From Chloroflexota bacterium (GTDB lineage Bacteria > Chloroflexota > Dehalococcoidia > Lucifugimonadales > Lucifugimonadaceae), in NCBI GenBank assembly GCA_027618835.1, contig JAQCHZ010000012.1:1-64000 (forward strand): 64,000 bases of DNA, in the 5' to 3' direction. This document shows, piece by piece, positions 19,547 through 27,565 of the stretch. The notes beneath the pieces were generated by a model. That model was not told the origin of the DNA and did not search any database. It was given only the letters and a program-made list of their open reading frames with translations. Both the position numbers and the translations under genes were made by a program. Each line of letters starts with the position of its first letter. Positions within the stretch are counted from its first letter, which is position 1.

Positions 19547-20671
19547 TTATTTGGTAGTTGCTAGCTCAGCGGCTGAGCCTTCAACAAGGTCGTAGTTCGT
19601 CAGTCGTTGAATCGGAGAATAGCCAGCCTCTGAAATCATTTCTCTGACTTCATCTTCAGTGGTTCGATTGTAAAAACCGGCGGCCAACATCACGTTTTCG
19701 TCGAAAAGCGTTCCACCAAAGTCGTCGGCACCGAAACGGAGCGCAATTTGACCCGTCTTTTTACCTTCGGAGAACCACGAAGCCTGAATATGCGGAACAT
19801 TGTCGAGCATGATTCTTGAGAGAGCGATGATCCTAAGGTACTGGTTGGGCCCCGCTTCTTCATCGACAAACTTGGCGAGGGCGGTATTGTCTTTTTTGTA
19901 TGACCACGGTATGAACGCGGTAAATCCGCCATCATTATCGTTCTTCAAGGCGAGATCTTGAACATTTCGAATGTGTTCGAGCGATTCGATGATGTGGTGA
20001 TCCTTTTCGACGTGGCCGTACATCATCGTTGCAGTCGACTCCAGGCCGACTTTGTGGGCTGCTTCGTGAACCTTGGTCCACTGATCTACCGTGTCTTTCG
20101 GCTTGAACCTCGACACAGTGGCCTTTACTTCGTTGGAAAGTATCTCAGAACCGCCACCTGGCATCGAACGCTGCCCCGCGTCGTATAGCGCTTGAAAAAC
20201 CTGTTCGTAGTTCAATTCCGAGACTTCGCTCATTCGAACGATCTCGGGTGCCGACCAGTAGTGAGGGGTGACATCGGGGAAGCGTTTCTTGGTTTCAGAA
20301 ACCATCTTGACGTAGTAATCGAGCTGAAGTTCAGAATTCAAACCGCCCTGCATTAGCACTGTTCGTACACCGCTTTTACGGGCTCGATCGATCTTGTCCA
20401 TCATCTGCTCAACTGTGTACGTGTATGCAGATGGATCGTTCGGATCGGTGCGGTAGAAGGCGCAGAACGAGCAAAAGGCGTCGCAGAGATTGGTGTAGTT
20501 GAGGTTCGTATCGACTACATAAGTGACATTTTTGTTGGGGTTGTGACGCTGACGTATTATTTCGGCTAACGGGACCAGATCGAGAAGCTCGGCCTCCTGC
20601 ATAAGCCAGAGTCCTTCTTCACCGGTTATTCGTTCGCTGGCGTGAACTTTTTTCGTAATTTGCTGGAGCAT
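19547..20671 (-). CDS. mqnC: Cyclic dehypoxanthine futalosine synthase (radical SAM)
   Basis: Radical SAM enzyme that cyclises dehypoxanthine futalosine. The 374 residues contain the cluster motif CDAFCSFCAFYR (CxxxCxxC) near residue 62, and GGSEILSNEV, shared with MqnE-type enzymes. The CAFYR form separates MqnC from MqnE (CDFAK). It lies 21 bp after mqnA and 31 bp before mqnD, in the same operon. Confidence 0.93.
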   Translation of the reverse strand: MLQQITKKVHASERITGEEGLWLMQEAELLDLVPLAEIIRQRHNPNKNVTYVVDTNLNYTNLCDAFCSFCAFYRTDPNDPSAYTYTVEQMMDKIDRARKSGVRTVLMQGGLNSELQLDYYVKMVSETKKRFPDVTPHYWSAPEIVRMSEVSELNYEQVFQALYDAGQRSMPGGGSEILSNEVKATVSRFKPKDTVDQWTKVHEAAHKVGLESTATMMYGHVEKDHHIIESLEHIRNVQDLALKNDNDGGFTAFIPWSYKKDNTALAKFVDEEAGPNQYLRIIALSRIMLDNVPHIQASWFSEGKKTGQIALRFGADDFGGTLFDENVMLAAGFYNRTTEDEVREMISEAGYSPIQRLTNYDLVEGSAAELATTK

Positions 20672-20692
20672 GGTATTGATCTCATCGACTAT

Positions 20693-21526
20693 CTATATAG
20701 ACGTCGAAATAGCCTTTTTTGCTGAGGATTTGGCTGGGGTCGACAATGAAGGTCGCCACTCAGGTAGTTTGCTCAGTCTCGATTTGAACTCGTACTGTCC
20801 TGCCCGTTCATCGGGTCCAAGAAAATAGGTGAAATTTCGTACGTATTTCTCGACATCAGATTCCGACATTGTTTCGCTCGATCTAATGCGGACAATTTCA
20901 TCAATAGAATTCATTCCAGTCTTGGTTGATTCGATCAATATTCGTTCGAAATTTTCGCGAACGTTTTGAGGAGAGTCTGAACGTATGACCCACTCGGCGA
21001 ACACAAATGGTAGACCAGTAAGTTTTTTCCACGCTGAACCGAGGTCGTAGTGGTACTGGAACTCACCTATCGACAGTTTTTCGAGCGCAGGGTCACCAAT
21101 AATGAGTTCCGCATCATGGTCGTCAGACATTTCGACAAATCGGTGGTTGCTTACGTTCCATAGATCAGCAAATAAAACACGTAACAACTGAATTGAAGTA
21201 GCTGTGTGAGCGGTCACTGCGATATTCGAGCCCGAGAGTTCTTCAACCGGTGAATTTGAAAACAGGAATACGCTCAGCGCCGCGCCGTAACAGGCAACGC
21301 CCATTTCACCAAGCGACTGAACCTTTTCTCCCATACGCAGCACTTCCGCTATTGGGAGTGGACCAGCGTGCAGTTCTCCGCTTTCAACCGCCGCGGCCAT
21401 AGCGCGAGGCGGCAACGCTACCAATGCACATGATTCCAAAGGAAGCTTTCTGTAGAAAACCTCCGAGTTCAGGTATGTCATGTGCCCTACTCTCAACTTG
21501 AGAGAATCAGACTGTTTAGTGGTCAT
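20693..21526 (-). CDS. mqnA: Chorismate dehydratase
   Basis: Dehydrates chorismate to 3-[(1-carboxyvinyl)oxy]benzoate, the first committed step of the futalosine route. I place the start at the ATG at 21526 (MTTKQSDSLKLRVGHMTYLN), giving 277 residues and an 11-bp overlap with mqnE; a longer in-frame start (21607) lies deep inside mqnE and adds no conserved sequence. Typical elements are VGHMTYLNSEVFY and the substrate-binding LHAGPLPIAEVL. The C-terminal tail is Ser/Ala/Lys-rich. Confidence 0.9.
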   Translation of the reverse strand: MTTKQSDSLKLRVGHMTYLNSEVFYRKLPLESCALVALPPRAMAAAVESGELHAGPLPIAEVLRMGEKVQSLGEMGVACYGAALSVFLFSNSPVEELSGSNIAVTAHTATSIQLLRVLFADLWNVSNHRFVEMSDDHDAELIIGDPALEKLSIGEFQYHYDLGSAWKKLTGLPFVFAEWVIRSDSPQNVRENFERILIESTKTGMNSIDEIVRIRSSETMSESDVEKYVRNFTYFLGPDERAGQYEFKSRLSKLPEWRPSLSTPAKSSAKKAISTSI

Positions 21527-22640
21527 AGACCTTGAGCTCGTTGTACAGGGCATCTCGTTCAACAGGAATACGTCTGGCATCTCGAATAGACGAAGCCATG
21601 GATTCACGTGCTTGACCCGCAGGAGATTCGGCGAGCGCAGCGTGTGCGATTCGTTCTTTGCCTATCGTCCCATCGAGGTCATTAGCACCGAAGTTCAATC
21701 CGATGCTTGCGGTGGCTGCGCCCAGCATCACCCAGTAGCTCTTGATGTACTTGATGTTGTCGAGCATAAGTCGAGCCGCTGCAATCATTTTCAGGTCGTC
21801 CATCGGAGGCGTATGACGAGGTCGAAGTTTTGTCATCCCGACCTGATACTCGAGAGGGATGAAAGCCAAGAATCCACCGGTTTCGTCTTGAATATTCCGA
21901 AGTCGGATCAGGTGCTCGATTCGCTCTTCAAACGACTCAATGTGCCCATAGAGCAACGTGCAGTTCGTTGGAATTCCCATACGGTGCGCAGTTTTATGAA
22001 TCTCAGCCCACCGATCGGCGTTCGCCTTGCCCGGGAGGAGAATCTTATGGACACGTGATGAGAAAACTTCGGCTCCGCCACCCGGCATCGATTGGAGTCC
22101 AGCTTCTTTCAAAATGGCCAGTGATTCTTCTGGAGATACTTTCCATCTGCGCTGGAAGTAGTCGATTTCCGAAGCGGTGAAGCCTTTTATCTGAACATGA
22201 GGCGCTTTTTCTTTGATCGCCTTGACCATTTCGACGTAGTACTCGAACGGCCAAGTCGGATGGTGACCACCAACGATGTGAATCTCATGAATGTCATCAT
22301 CGACATGATCGAGAATTTCATCGATCGACATTTCGTACGCGTCTTTTTCGCCAGGTTTCTTGGCGAAGTCGCAGAATTTGCAACTGAGTACGCAGATGTT
22401 TGTCGGGTTCACGTGTCGGTTCAGAACAAAGTAAACTTTGTCACCCGTGACTCGCTTTTTGGCGAAGTCGGCCATACGCCCTACCCCGGCGAGATCGTCG
22501 GTTGCCAGAAGCGTTACGCCCTCCGAGCTGGACAGTCGTTCGCCAGCTTGTACTTTGTCCCAAATAGGGAACAGACGTTTGTCCGAAAGATTCAGTTCGA
22601 CCTGCAGATTGGGGTCGGCTACTTCCAGTATCGGGACCAT
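21516..22640 (-). CDS. mqnE: Aminodeoxyfutalosine synthase (radical SAM)
   Basis: Joins the MqnA product to SAM-derived adenosyl to form aminofutalosine. The 374 residues carry the radical SAM motif CVLSCKFCDFAKK near residue 82 and GGGAEVFSSRVHKI, plus the MqnE-type GEKDAYEMSIDEI. The start overlaps the end of the UbiD-family gene by 22 bp and the end overlaps mqnA by 11 bp. The aminofutalosine branch needs a deaminase and/or MTAN-type hydrolase (MqnB or equivalent), which is not in this window. Confidence 0.93.
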   Translation of the reverse strand: MVPILEVADPNLQVELNLSDKRLFPIWDKVQAGERLSSSEGVTLLATDDLAGVGRMADFAKKRVTGDKVYFVLNRHVNPTNICVLSCKFCDFAKKPGEKDAYEMSIDEILDHVDDDIHEIHIVGGHHPTWPFEYYVEMVKAIKEKAPHVQIKGFTASEIDYFQRRWKVSPEESLAILKEAGLQSMPGGGAEVFSSRVHKILLPGKANADRWAEIHKTAHRMGIPTNCTLLYGHIESFEERIEHLIRLRNIQDETGGFLAFIPLEYQVGMTKLRPRHTPPMDDLKMIAAARLMLDNIKYIKSYWVMLGAATASIGLNFGANDLDGTIGKERIAHAALAESPAGQARESMASSIRDARRIPVERDALYNELKVYDH

Positions 22641-24379
22641 TTAGCATCCACTTTCTTAACTACTTCAGGATCCATAACCAGAGGTTTCTGGTAGCCCTGC
22701 TTCCAAGTTGCATCGATTCCTAGCACTCCTGAATACACAGGTGCTATACCTCTAAATTCAGATCGGGAGAACATCACATCGAGCACGGCATCGAACCTCG
22801 TGAATATTCCCCAGATCAAGTTCTCATCATCATCTATATCGACATCGTCAGACACCGCAACGACGATCTTTACGCTGCCAAGCAACGGATTGTCGACCAG
22901 TTTTTGGATGATGTTTCGCCCTCCACCGGCAGTCTGAACTACGAGCATCGTCTTGCCGACAAGCCTGTGCTTGACGATTCCTGGGGCGAAAGTACTGATG
23001 TTTGCTGGCAACGCGATCGCGGTCGGTGCACCTTCGCCGAGCGGGCCGCCGGTCGCATCCAGGATCATTTTAGATCCCTTGTGAAGTGCTTCACCCGTGA
23101 AATCCAAAGTATCGGCAGCGGTTCGGGCAAGAAGATGAAAATCTTGTTCCGGATCGAAATTACGTCGGATAGCCTGCATCACCTGACTGTAGTTGCGAGG
23201 GTTCACATCAGGTCCAACCAACACCAGGTTTTTAGTGAGTGACAATTGGCCTTCGCCTAACAAGCCCAGTGCAGTTTTGATTGGCTCACGCTGATATCGA
23301 GGGTCTACCGACACGACCAACAAATTATGGAAGCCTGCCTCGTAGTACGCCCACATGTCTTTCACCTCTTTGCGGATGATCCGCATGAGTGGTGTTAGAG
23401 CAAGCTGTGCAGCATCGCCGAGGTATCGATCTTCCTGAGGTGGTCGCCCCACAACCGTCGCCGGGAATATGGCATTTTTACGATGGGTCATCCGAGATAT
23501 TTCAAACACGGGATGATCGGCTGCGGCTGAGTAGTGACCAAAGTGATCGCCGAACGGACCTTCGAGTCGTCGTACACGCGGTCGCAGAACGCCCTCGAAT
23601 ATGAATTCAGCGTGGGCAGGAACTTTCATATCGATCGTCTTTGCCTTCGTCAGCGGTGTGCGTTGACCTCGGACGATTCCTGAAAAAGCGACCTCATCGA
23701 GTCCTTCAGGCAGTGGCATGATCGCGGCAAGAATGAGGGAGGGGTCTCCGCCGACGGCAACTGCCATTTCCAACGGCTTCCCCATCTTTTCGGCGATTTG
23801 ATAATGAAATCCACCACCCTTCTGGATTTGCATGTGCATTCCAGTGGTTCGCTCGTCGTACATCTGCATCCGGTACATGCCCATATTTCCGGCGCCGGTT
23901 TTAGGATCTCGGCTCATAACCAACGGCAGTGTGAAGAATCGCCCGCCGTCTTCTGGCCAGCATTTCAGGATAGGAAGTTCATCTAGCTGAGGTTCTCTGA
24001 CCACTTGCTGCGAAAGAGCACGGCGAGTGTTCTTAGGGCGAATCTTGAGCAATCGCCAACCGGTCTTACGGTTTCGCCAGAATGAACCTAGATTGGGCGG
24101 GTTCACGTCTTCCATGAACTTGACGATATCTTCGCCGAGAGCTTCGGCAGGTCGCCCAAGAGAAAGTTCAATTCGCCGCAAACTCGCCATCGAGTTGATC
24201 ACAAGTGGGAACTTGGATCCTTTGACATTTTCAAACAACAACGCAGGTAGGTTTTCCTTGACAGCGCGTGTCGCTATTTCGGTCACTTCTAGCTCTGGAT
24301 CGACTTCCTCAGTTACTCGCTTGAGTTCCCCTTCTTTTTCAAGAAGTTTTAGGAATGATTGAAGATCAGTGAACGCCAT
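22619..24379 (-). CDS. UbiD-family decarboxylase (menaquinone pathway large subunit)
   Basis: Prenylated-FMN-dependent decarboxylase that should remove the ring carboxylate of the prenylated dihydroxynaphthoate. The 586 residues are full length. It has the early ENVKGSKFPLVINSMAS, then EGPFGDHFGHYSAA with the family's catalytic Glu region, and the C-terminal VVAVSDDVDIDD. It lies between ubiX (3-bp gap) and mqnE (22-bp overlap), so its role in menaquinone synthesis (the MqnL role) is inferred from context. Confidence 0.92.
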   Translation of the reverse strand: MAFTDLQSFLKLLEKEGELKRVTEEVDPELEVTEIATRAVKENLPALLFENVKGSKFPLVINSMASLRRIELSLGRPAEALGEDIVKFMEDVNPPNLGSFWRNRKTGWRLLKIRPKNTRRALSQQVVREPQLDELPILKCWPEDGGRFFTLPLVMSRDPKTGAGNMGMYRMQMYDERTTGMHMQIQKGGGFHYQIAEKMGKPLEMAVAVGGDPSLILAAIMPLPEGLDEVAFSGIVRGQRTPLTKAKTIDMKVPAHAEFIFEGVLRPRVRRLEGPFGDHFGHYSAAADHPVFEISRMTHRKNAIFPATVVGRPPQEDRYLGDAAQLALTPLMRIIRKEVKDMWAYYEAGFHNLLVVSVDPRYQREPIKTALGLLGEGQLSLTKNLVLVGPDVNPRNYSQVMQAIRRNFDPEQDFHLLARTAADTLDFTGEALHKGSKMILDATGGPLGEGAPTAIALPANISTFAPGIVKHRLVGKTMLVVQTAGGGRNIIQKLVDNPLLGSVKIVVAVSDDVDIDDDENLIWGIFTRFDAVLDVMFSRSEFRGIAPVYSGVLGIDATWKQGYQKPLVMDPEVVKKVDAKWSRYWK

Positions 24380-24382
24380 TTA

Positions 24383-25027
24383 TTAGATTCCTTCATCGTT
24401 GTTCGAGTAAGAAGATGGGTCAGGGCCAAGCCACGGCTTCATGACAGACGATTGGATGCCTAACGAAGCTAATATTCGACCAGCCACCATGTCGATCAGA
24501 TCGCTGATGCTTGTCGGGTTGTGATAGAAGCCGGGAGAAGCAGGGAGAATGATTCCACCTGCTTCGGTGACAGCGGTCATGTTGCGCAGATGAATCAGGC
24601 TCACCGGCATTTCACGAGGAACCAATACGAGTCGGCGTCGTTCTTTCAAGCTAACGTCGGCAGCTCGTTCGAGCAGACCATTTGAGATGCCGTGGGCTAT
24701 TCGTCCGAGTGTTCCGCCCGAACAAGGAACAATAGCCATTCCGTCAACCGGAAATGAGCCCGACGCGATTGGCGAAGCGACGTCTTTGTGGTGGTACAGC
24801 TCGAAGTTGCCAGCATATTCACTCGCCTCTGCCCAATCGAGTACTGCAGGAGTATCTGCCTCTGTGTTTCCGGTCAGCAGTAGGCCTTCTTCAACCTCTA
24901 TAACTTTACGACCGGCATCAGTGATTACCGCTTTCACATCGTGCCCTGCGACAAGCATCTGTTCGAGAACCCGCCGAGCGTAAGGTGCGCCGCTGGCGCC
25001 TGCTATTCCCAATACGTAAATACCCAT
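24383..25027 (-). CDS. ubiX: UbiX-family flavin prenyltransferase
   Basis: Makes prenylated FMN for the UbiD-type partner encoded next to it. The 214 residues begin with the flavoprotein motif GIAGASGAPYARRVLEQM, followed by the FMN/phosphate-binding VPCSGGTLGRIAHG and the C-terminal PASPGFYHNPTSISDLIDM. The start codon overlaps the mqnP stop by one base (TAATG). In the futalosine context this is the MqnM role. Confidence 0.93.
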   Translation of the reverse strand: MGIYVLGIAGASGAPYARRVLEQMLVAGHDVKAVITDAGRKVIEVEEGLLLTGNTEADTPAVLDWAEASEYAGNFELYHHKDVASPIASGSFPVDGMAIVPCSGGTLGRIAHGISNGLLERAADVSLKERRRLVLVPREMPVSLIHLRNMTAVTEAGGIILPASPGFYHNPTSISDLIDMVAGRILASLGIQSSVMKPWLGPDPSSYSNNDEGI

Positions 25028-25914
25028 TAAATCACCTCGCCAATCACTACGAACGTTCCGAATACAACGGCGATGACCCCGTTCATAGTGAAGAAGGCCA
25101 TGTTCAATTTCGATAAATCGCCGGAAGAAACAAGCGACTGTTCGTATGCAAGAAGCACTGCCACGGCTAGAACTCCGATTGAATAAAGCGCACTCGCTTC
25201 AAGTATTACGCCAGCAATAGCGAGCAGAATCACCGCTGATGCATGAAGTAGACGTGAAATTATGAGAGCGGCCGGTATTCCAAACCTAGAAGGAATCGAA
25301 TGAAGTCCCTGCTCGCGATCTACCTTGAAGTCGGCAGTGGCATAAAGAACATCAAAACCAGCCACCCACCCCATCGATCCTATGCCGATCACGACGAACC
25401 CCAGCGGCAACGTCCCTGTCAGAGCCAAAGACACCGCTGGAGGAACGATCAAGTAGACAGCCCCCATTCCGAAGTGAGCTAACCAAGTGAACCGTTTTAG
25501 ATAGGGGTAGCCAATCATCACCGCCAGCGGAATCGGAGCAAGCGCCCAAGTAACTGGATCAAGCTGCGACGTTGCTACGACGAAAATCAGTCCGGCAAAG
25601 GTCATGTAGCCGATCATCGCTCGTCGGCTGATCGTTCCAGCCGGAATTGCCCGGGTTGCCGTTCGAGGATTTCGAGAGTCAATTTCTGCATCGATCAATC
25701 GATTAGCCGCCATACCAAACGTACGCATCCCGACCATCGCCACGAGAACCCACATAAGGCCGGCCCACTCCGGCGTTCCGTTTGCGGACAAAAATGCAGC
25801 AAGAACAGCGAATGGAAGCGCAAACACCGAGTGTTCGAACTTGATTGATTCTAAAAACAACGATAAACGGTGCCAGCCGGGAATTCCTGATCGAGTCGTG
25901 GATTCAGTCATCAA
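25027..25914 (-). CDS. mqnP: UbiA-family polyprenyltransferase, menaquinone type
   Basis: Inner-membrane prenyltransferase that attaches the isoprenoid tail to dihydroxynaphthoate. It has 295 residues and about eight helices. The first Asp-rich motif is NRLIDAEIDSRNPRTATR (near residue 76) and the second is DVLYATADFKVDRE. The stop overlaps the ubiX start, and the start overlaps the TetR stop (ATGA), so all are coupled. Assignment as MqnP and not UbiA rests on the operon. Confidence 0.9.
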   Translation of the reverse strand: MMTESTTRSGIPGWHRLSLFLESIKFEHSVFALPFAVLAAFLSANGTPEWAGLMWVLVAMVGMRTFGMAANRLIDAEIDSRNPRTATRAIPAGTISRRAMIGYMTFAGLIFVVATSQLDPVTWALAPIPLAVMIGYPYLKRFTWLAHFGMGAVYLIVPPAVSLALTGTLPLGFVVIGIGSMGWVAGFDVLYATADFKVDREQGLHSIPSRFGIPAALIISRLLHASAVILLAIAGVILEASALYSIGVLAVAVLLAYEQSLVSSGDLSKLNMAFFTMNGVIAVVFGTFVVIGEVI

Positions 25915-26564
25915 ACTGCATCCTTAGATTTGATCGATGGGTTACTCACCTGAACTGAGGCCAGCAATAGTCGTCTCAAATCGGAAGCAGTTTCTTTTGG
26001 AGTTGGACCATCCGAGAACAGCCAGTGAACCACTGTTTCATTGACGGCGCCTAGCCAGACACGTGCTGCCAAATCGGTGTTGATATCCGAGATTTGCCCA
26101 TCTGATTTCGCTTCGTCGAGATTTTGACTAATCACGTTTGCGAATCGATCGAATATTTCCGATCGCTTACACTCAAACGCGTTGCCCATGCTGTAGCCCT
26201 GAGTAATCAATAATCTGGCGAGTCGCCTTTGCGCCGACAGTGCAGATAACACTGCATCCAGAGCAGCTTCAGCTGATTCAAGCGGTGAATTGGCTCTGTC
26301 GGCCGCTTTTTCAGCCCGTTTGACCAGTTTGTTCGCCAAACGATCCATCACAGCGAAGAAAAGGTCTTCTTTGCTTGGGAAATGGAAATACAACCCACCT
26401 TTAGACATCGAAGTCTTCTTGCCAATTTCATCCACGAGTGCTTCGTGATAACCGTTGTCGGCAAAGACTGCTTCAGCAGCTTCTAGAATGCGTTCTCGAG
26501 TTTGGGTTCGTTGCCGGGTTGAAGAGTCTGACAATGGCTTGAAGTAATCTAAGGGCGCTGACAA
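25911..26564 (-). CDS. TetR/AcrR-family repressor of the menaquinone operon
   Basis: A 217-residue one-component regulator. The helix-turn-helix (about 18-65) is typical: RERILEAAEAVFADNGYHEA, then SMSKGGLYFHFPSKEDLF. The ligand domain is less conserved. The only start in frame before the domain is a TTG at 26564; its codon touches the palindromic site, so binding would block both transcription and translation initiation. It is first in the mqn operon, suggesting feedback control by a quinone-pathway or lipid-like ligand (inference). Confidence 0.88.
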   Translation of the reverse strand: MSAPLDYFKPLSDSSTRQRTQTRERILEAAEAVFADNGYHEALVDEIGKKTSMSKGGLYFHFPSKEDLFFAVMDRLANKLVKRAEKAADRANSPLESAEAALDAVLSALSAQRRLARLLITQGYSMGNAFECKRSEIFDRFANVISQNLDEAKSDGQISDINTDLAARVWLGAVNETVVHWLFSDGPTPKETASDLRRLLLASVQVSNPSIKSKDAV

Positions 26565-26582
26565 CCGACCGACCAGTCGGTT
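26563..26582. promoter_or_regulatory. TetR-type operator in front of the mqn operon
   Basis: AACCGAC-CGACCA-GTCGGTT, with a nested ACCGAC-CA-GTCGGT dyad. Nested ACCGAC/GTCGGT palindromes are common sites for TetR/AcrR repressors. It overlaps the start of the repressor gene. Confidence 0.6.
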
Positions 26583-26697
26583 TGTGCGTGCTCAGTTTAC
26601 CGCCGATCTGATGCAGCAGCAATATCGCTCGCCGTAGATAACGATGTCGAGGTGGTTGTAAGTCCACTGGGCGAGGGCTAATCTTGCGTGTACAAAG

Positions 26698-27540
26698 ATG
26701 ACTATAGATTTAATAAACATACCGCCCGATTTTCGCATCCTCGCTTCAGGCGTTCGCGGTCCAGAAGGACCAGCGATCGACTCAGAAGGACGGCTTCACG
26801 TTGTGAGTTCTGACGATGCGGCAATATTTCGCCTATCTGCCGATGGTGAATTGACGGAGGTAGCGCACACCGGTGGTCGTCCGAATGGACTCGTATTCAA
26901 TTCGTCAGGTGAAATGTATGTTGCTGACGCAGAGCTGAAAGCCATTCTGAAAATAAGCGAAGGAGGCAAACCTGAAGTATTTGTTGAAGACTACGAAGGA
27001 ACGAATCTGGGCGGACCAAACGATCTTTGCTTCCTTCCAAACGGTGATCTGCTGTTCACAGATCCAATCCGTCGTCCCCAGCCCGACCCTGCGATTAGCC
27101 CTGTTTACCGGGTTTCTCCTGAAGGCAAAGTCAGTGCGTTCGCCAATGAATTAGCGTATCCGAACGGCATCGCTATGTCTCCCGACGGCAAGCGAGTTTA
27201 CGTCTCTGAGAGCCGGGCACAGCGCCTGATTGCCTTCACTATTGATGAAACGGGCCAACTACTCGACCAAACGCTGGTTCGTCGTTTCAGAGAGCCCGCT
27301 CAACCTGACGGCATGGCGGTCGACGTTGACGGCAACATTTTGCAGTCACTCCCTGGCATTAGAGCGATAGCCTACGTTTCGGCAACTGGTGATCTCATCG
27401 ACCTCTACCACGTTCCCGATTGGGCTCCGGCGAACTTGGCTTTCGGTGGCAAAGATATGAAAACGGTTTATGTATGTGGTTCGGCGCAAAACTCGGTGTA
27501 CGAATTCAGGCACCCGGTGGCTGGCGCACCGCTAATTTAG
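26698..27540 (+). CDS. SMP-30/gluconolactonase-family hydrolase
   Basis: A six-bladed propeller lactonase-like enzyme of 280 residues. The metal-site residues are visible: Glu in GVRGPEGPAID, Asn in GGPNDLCFLPNG, a second Asn in YPNGIAMSPDG and Asp in QPDGMAVDVDG. It probably opens a sugar lactone, but the natural substrate is unknown. It is divergent from the TetR/mqn operon across 130 bp and convergent with mutL. It is not in an operon. Confidence 0.9.
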   Translation: MTIDLINIPPDFRILASGVRGPEGPAIDSEGRLHVVSSDDAAIFRLSADGELTEVAHTGGRPNGLVFNSSGEMYVADAELKAILKISEGGKPEVFVEDYEGTNLGGPNDLCFLPNGDLLFTDPIRRPQPDPAISPVYRVSPEGKVSAFANELAYPNGIAMSPDGKRVYVSESRAQRLIAFTIDETGQLLDQTLVRRFREPAQPDGMAVDVDGNILQSLPGIRAIAYVSATGDLIDLYHVPDWAPANLAFGGKDMKTVYVCGSAQNSVYEFRHPVAGAPLI

Positions 27541-27565
27541 CGACCGTTCTTACTCGTCCAAAGAG

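Noticed and set aside
26563-26564. ATG start for the TetR gene
   Set aside because: No ATG or GTG lies before the helix-turn-helix in frame; the TTG is the only candidate.
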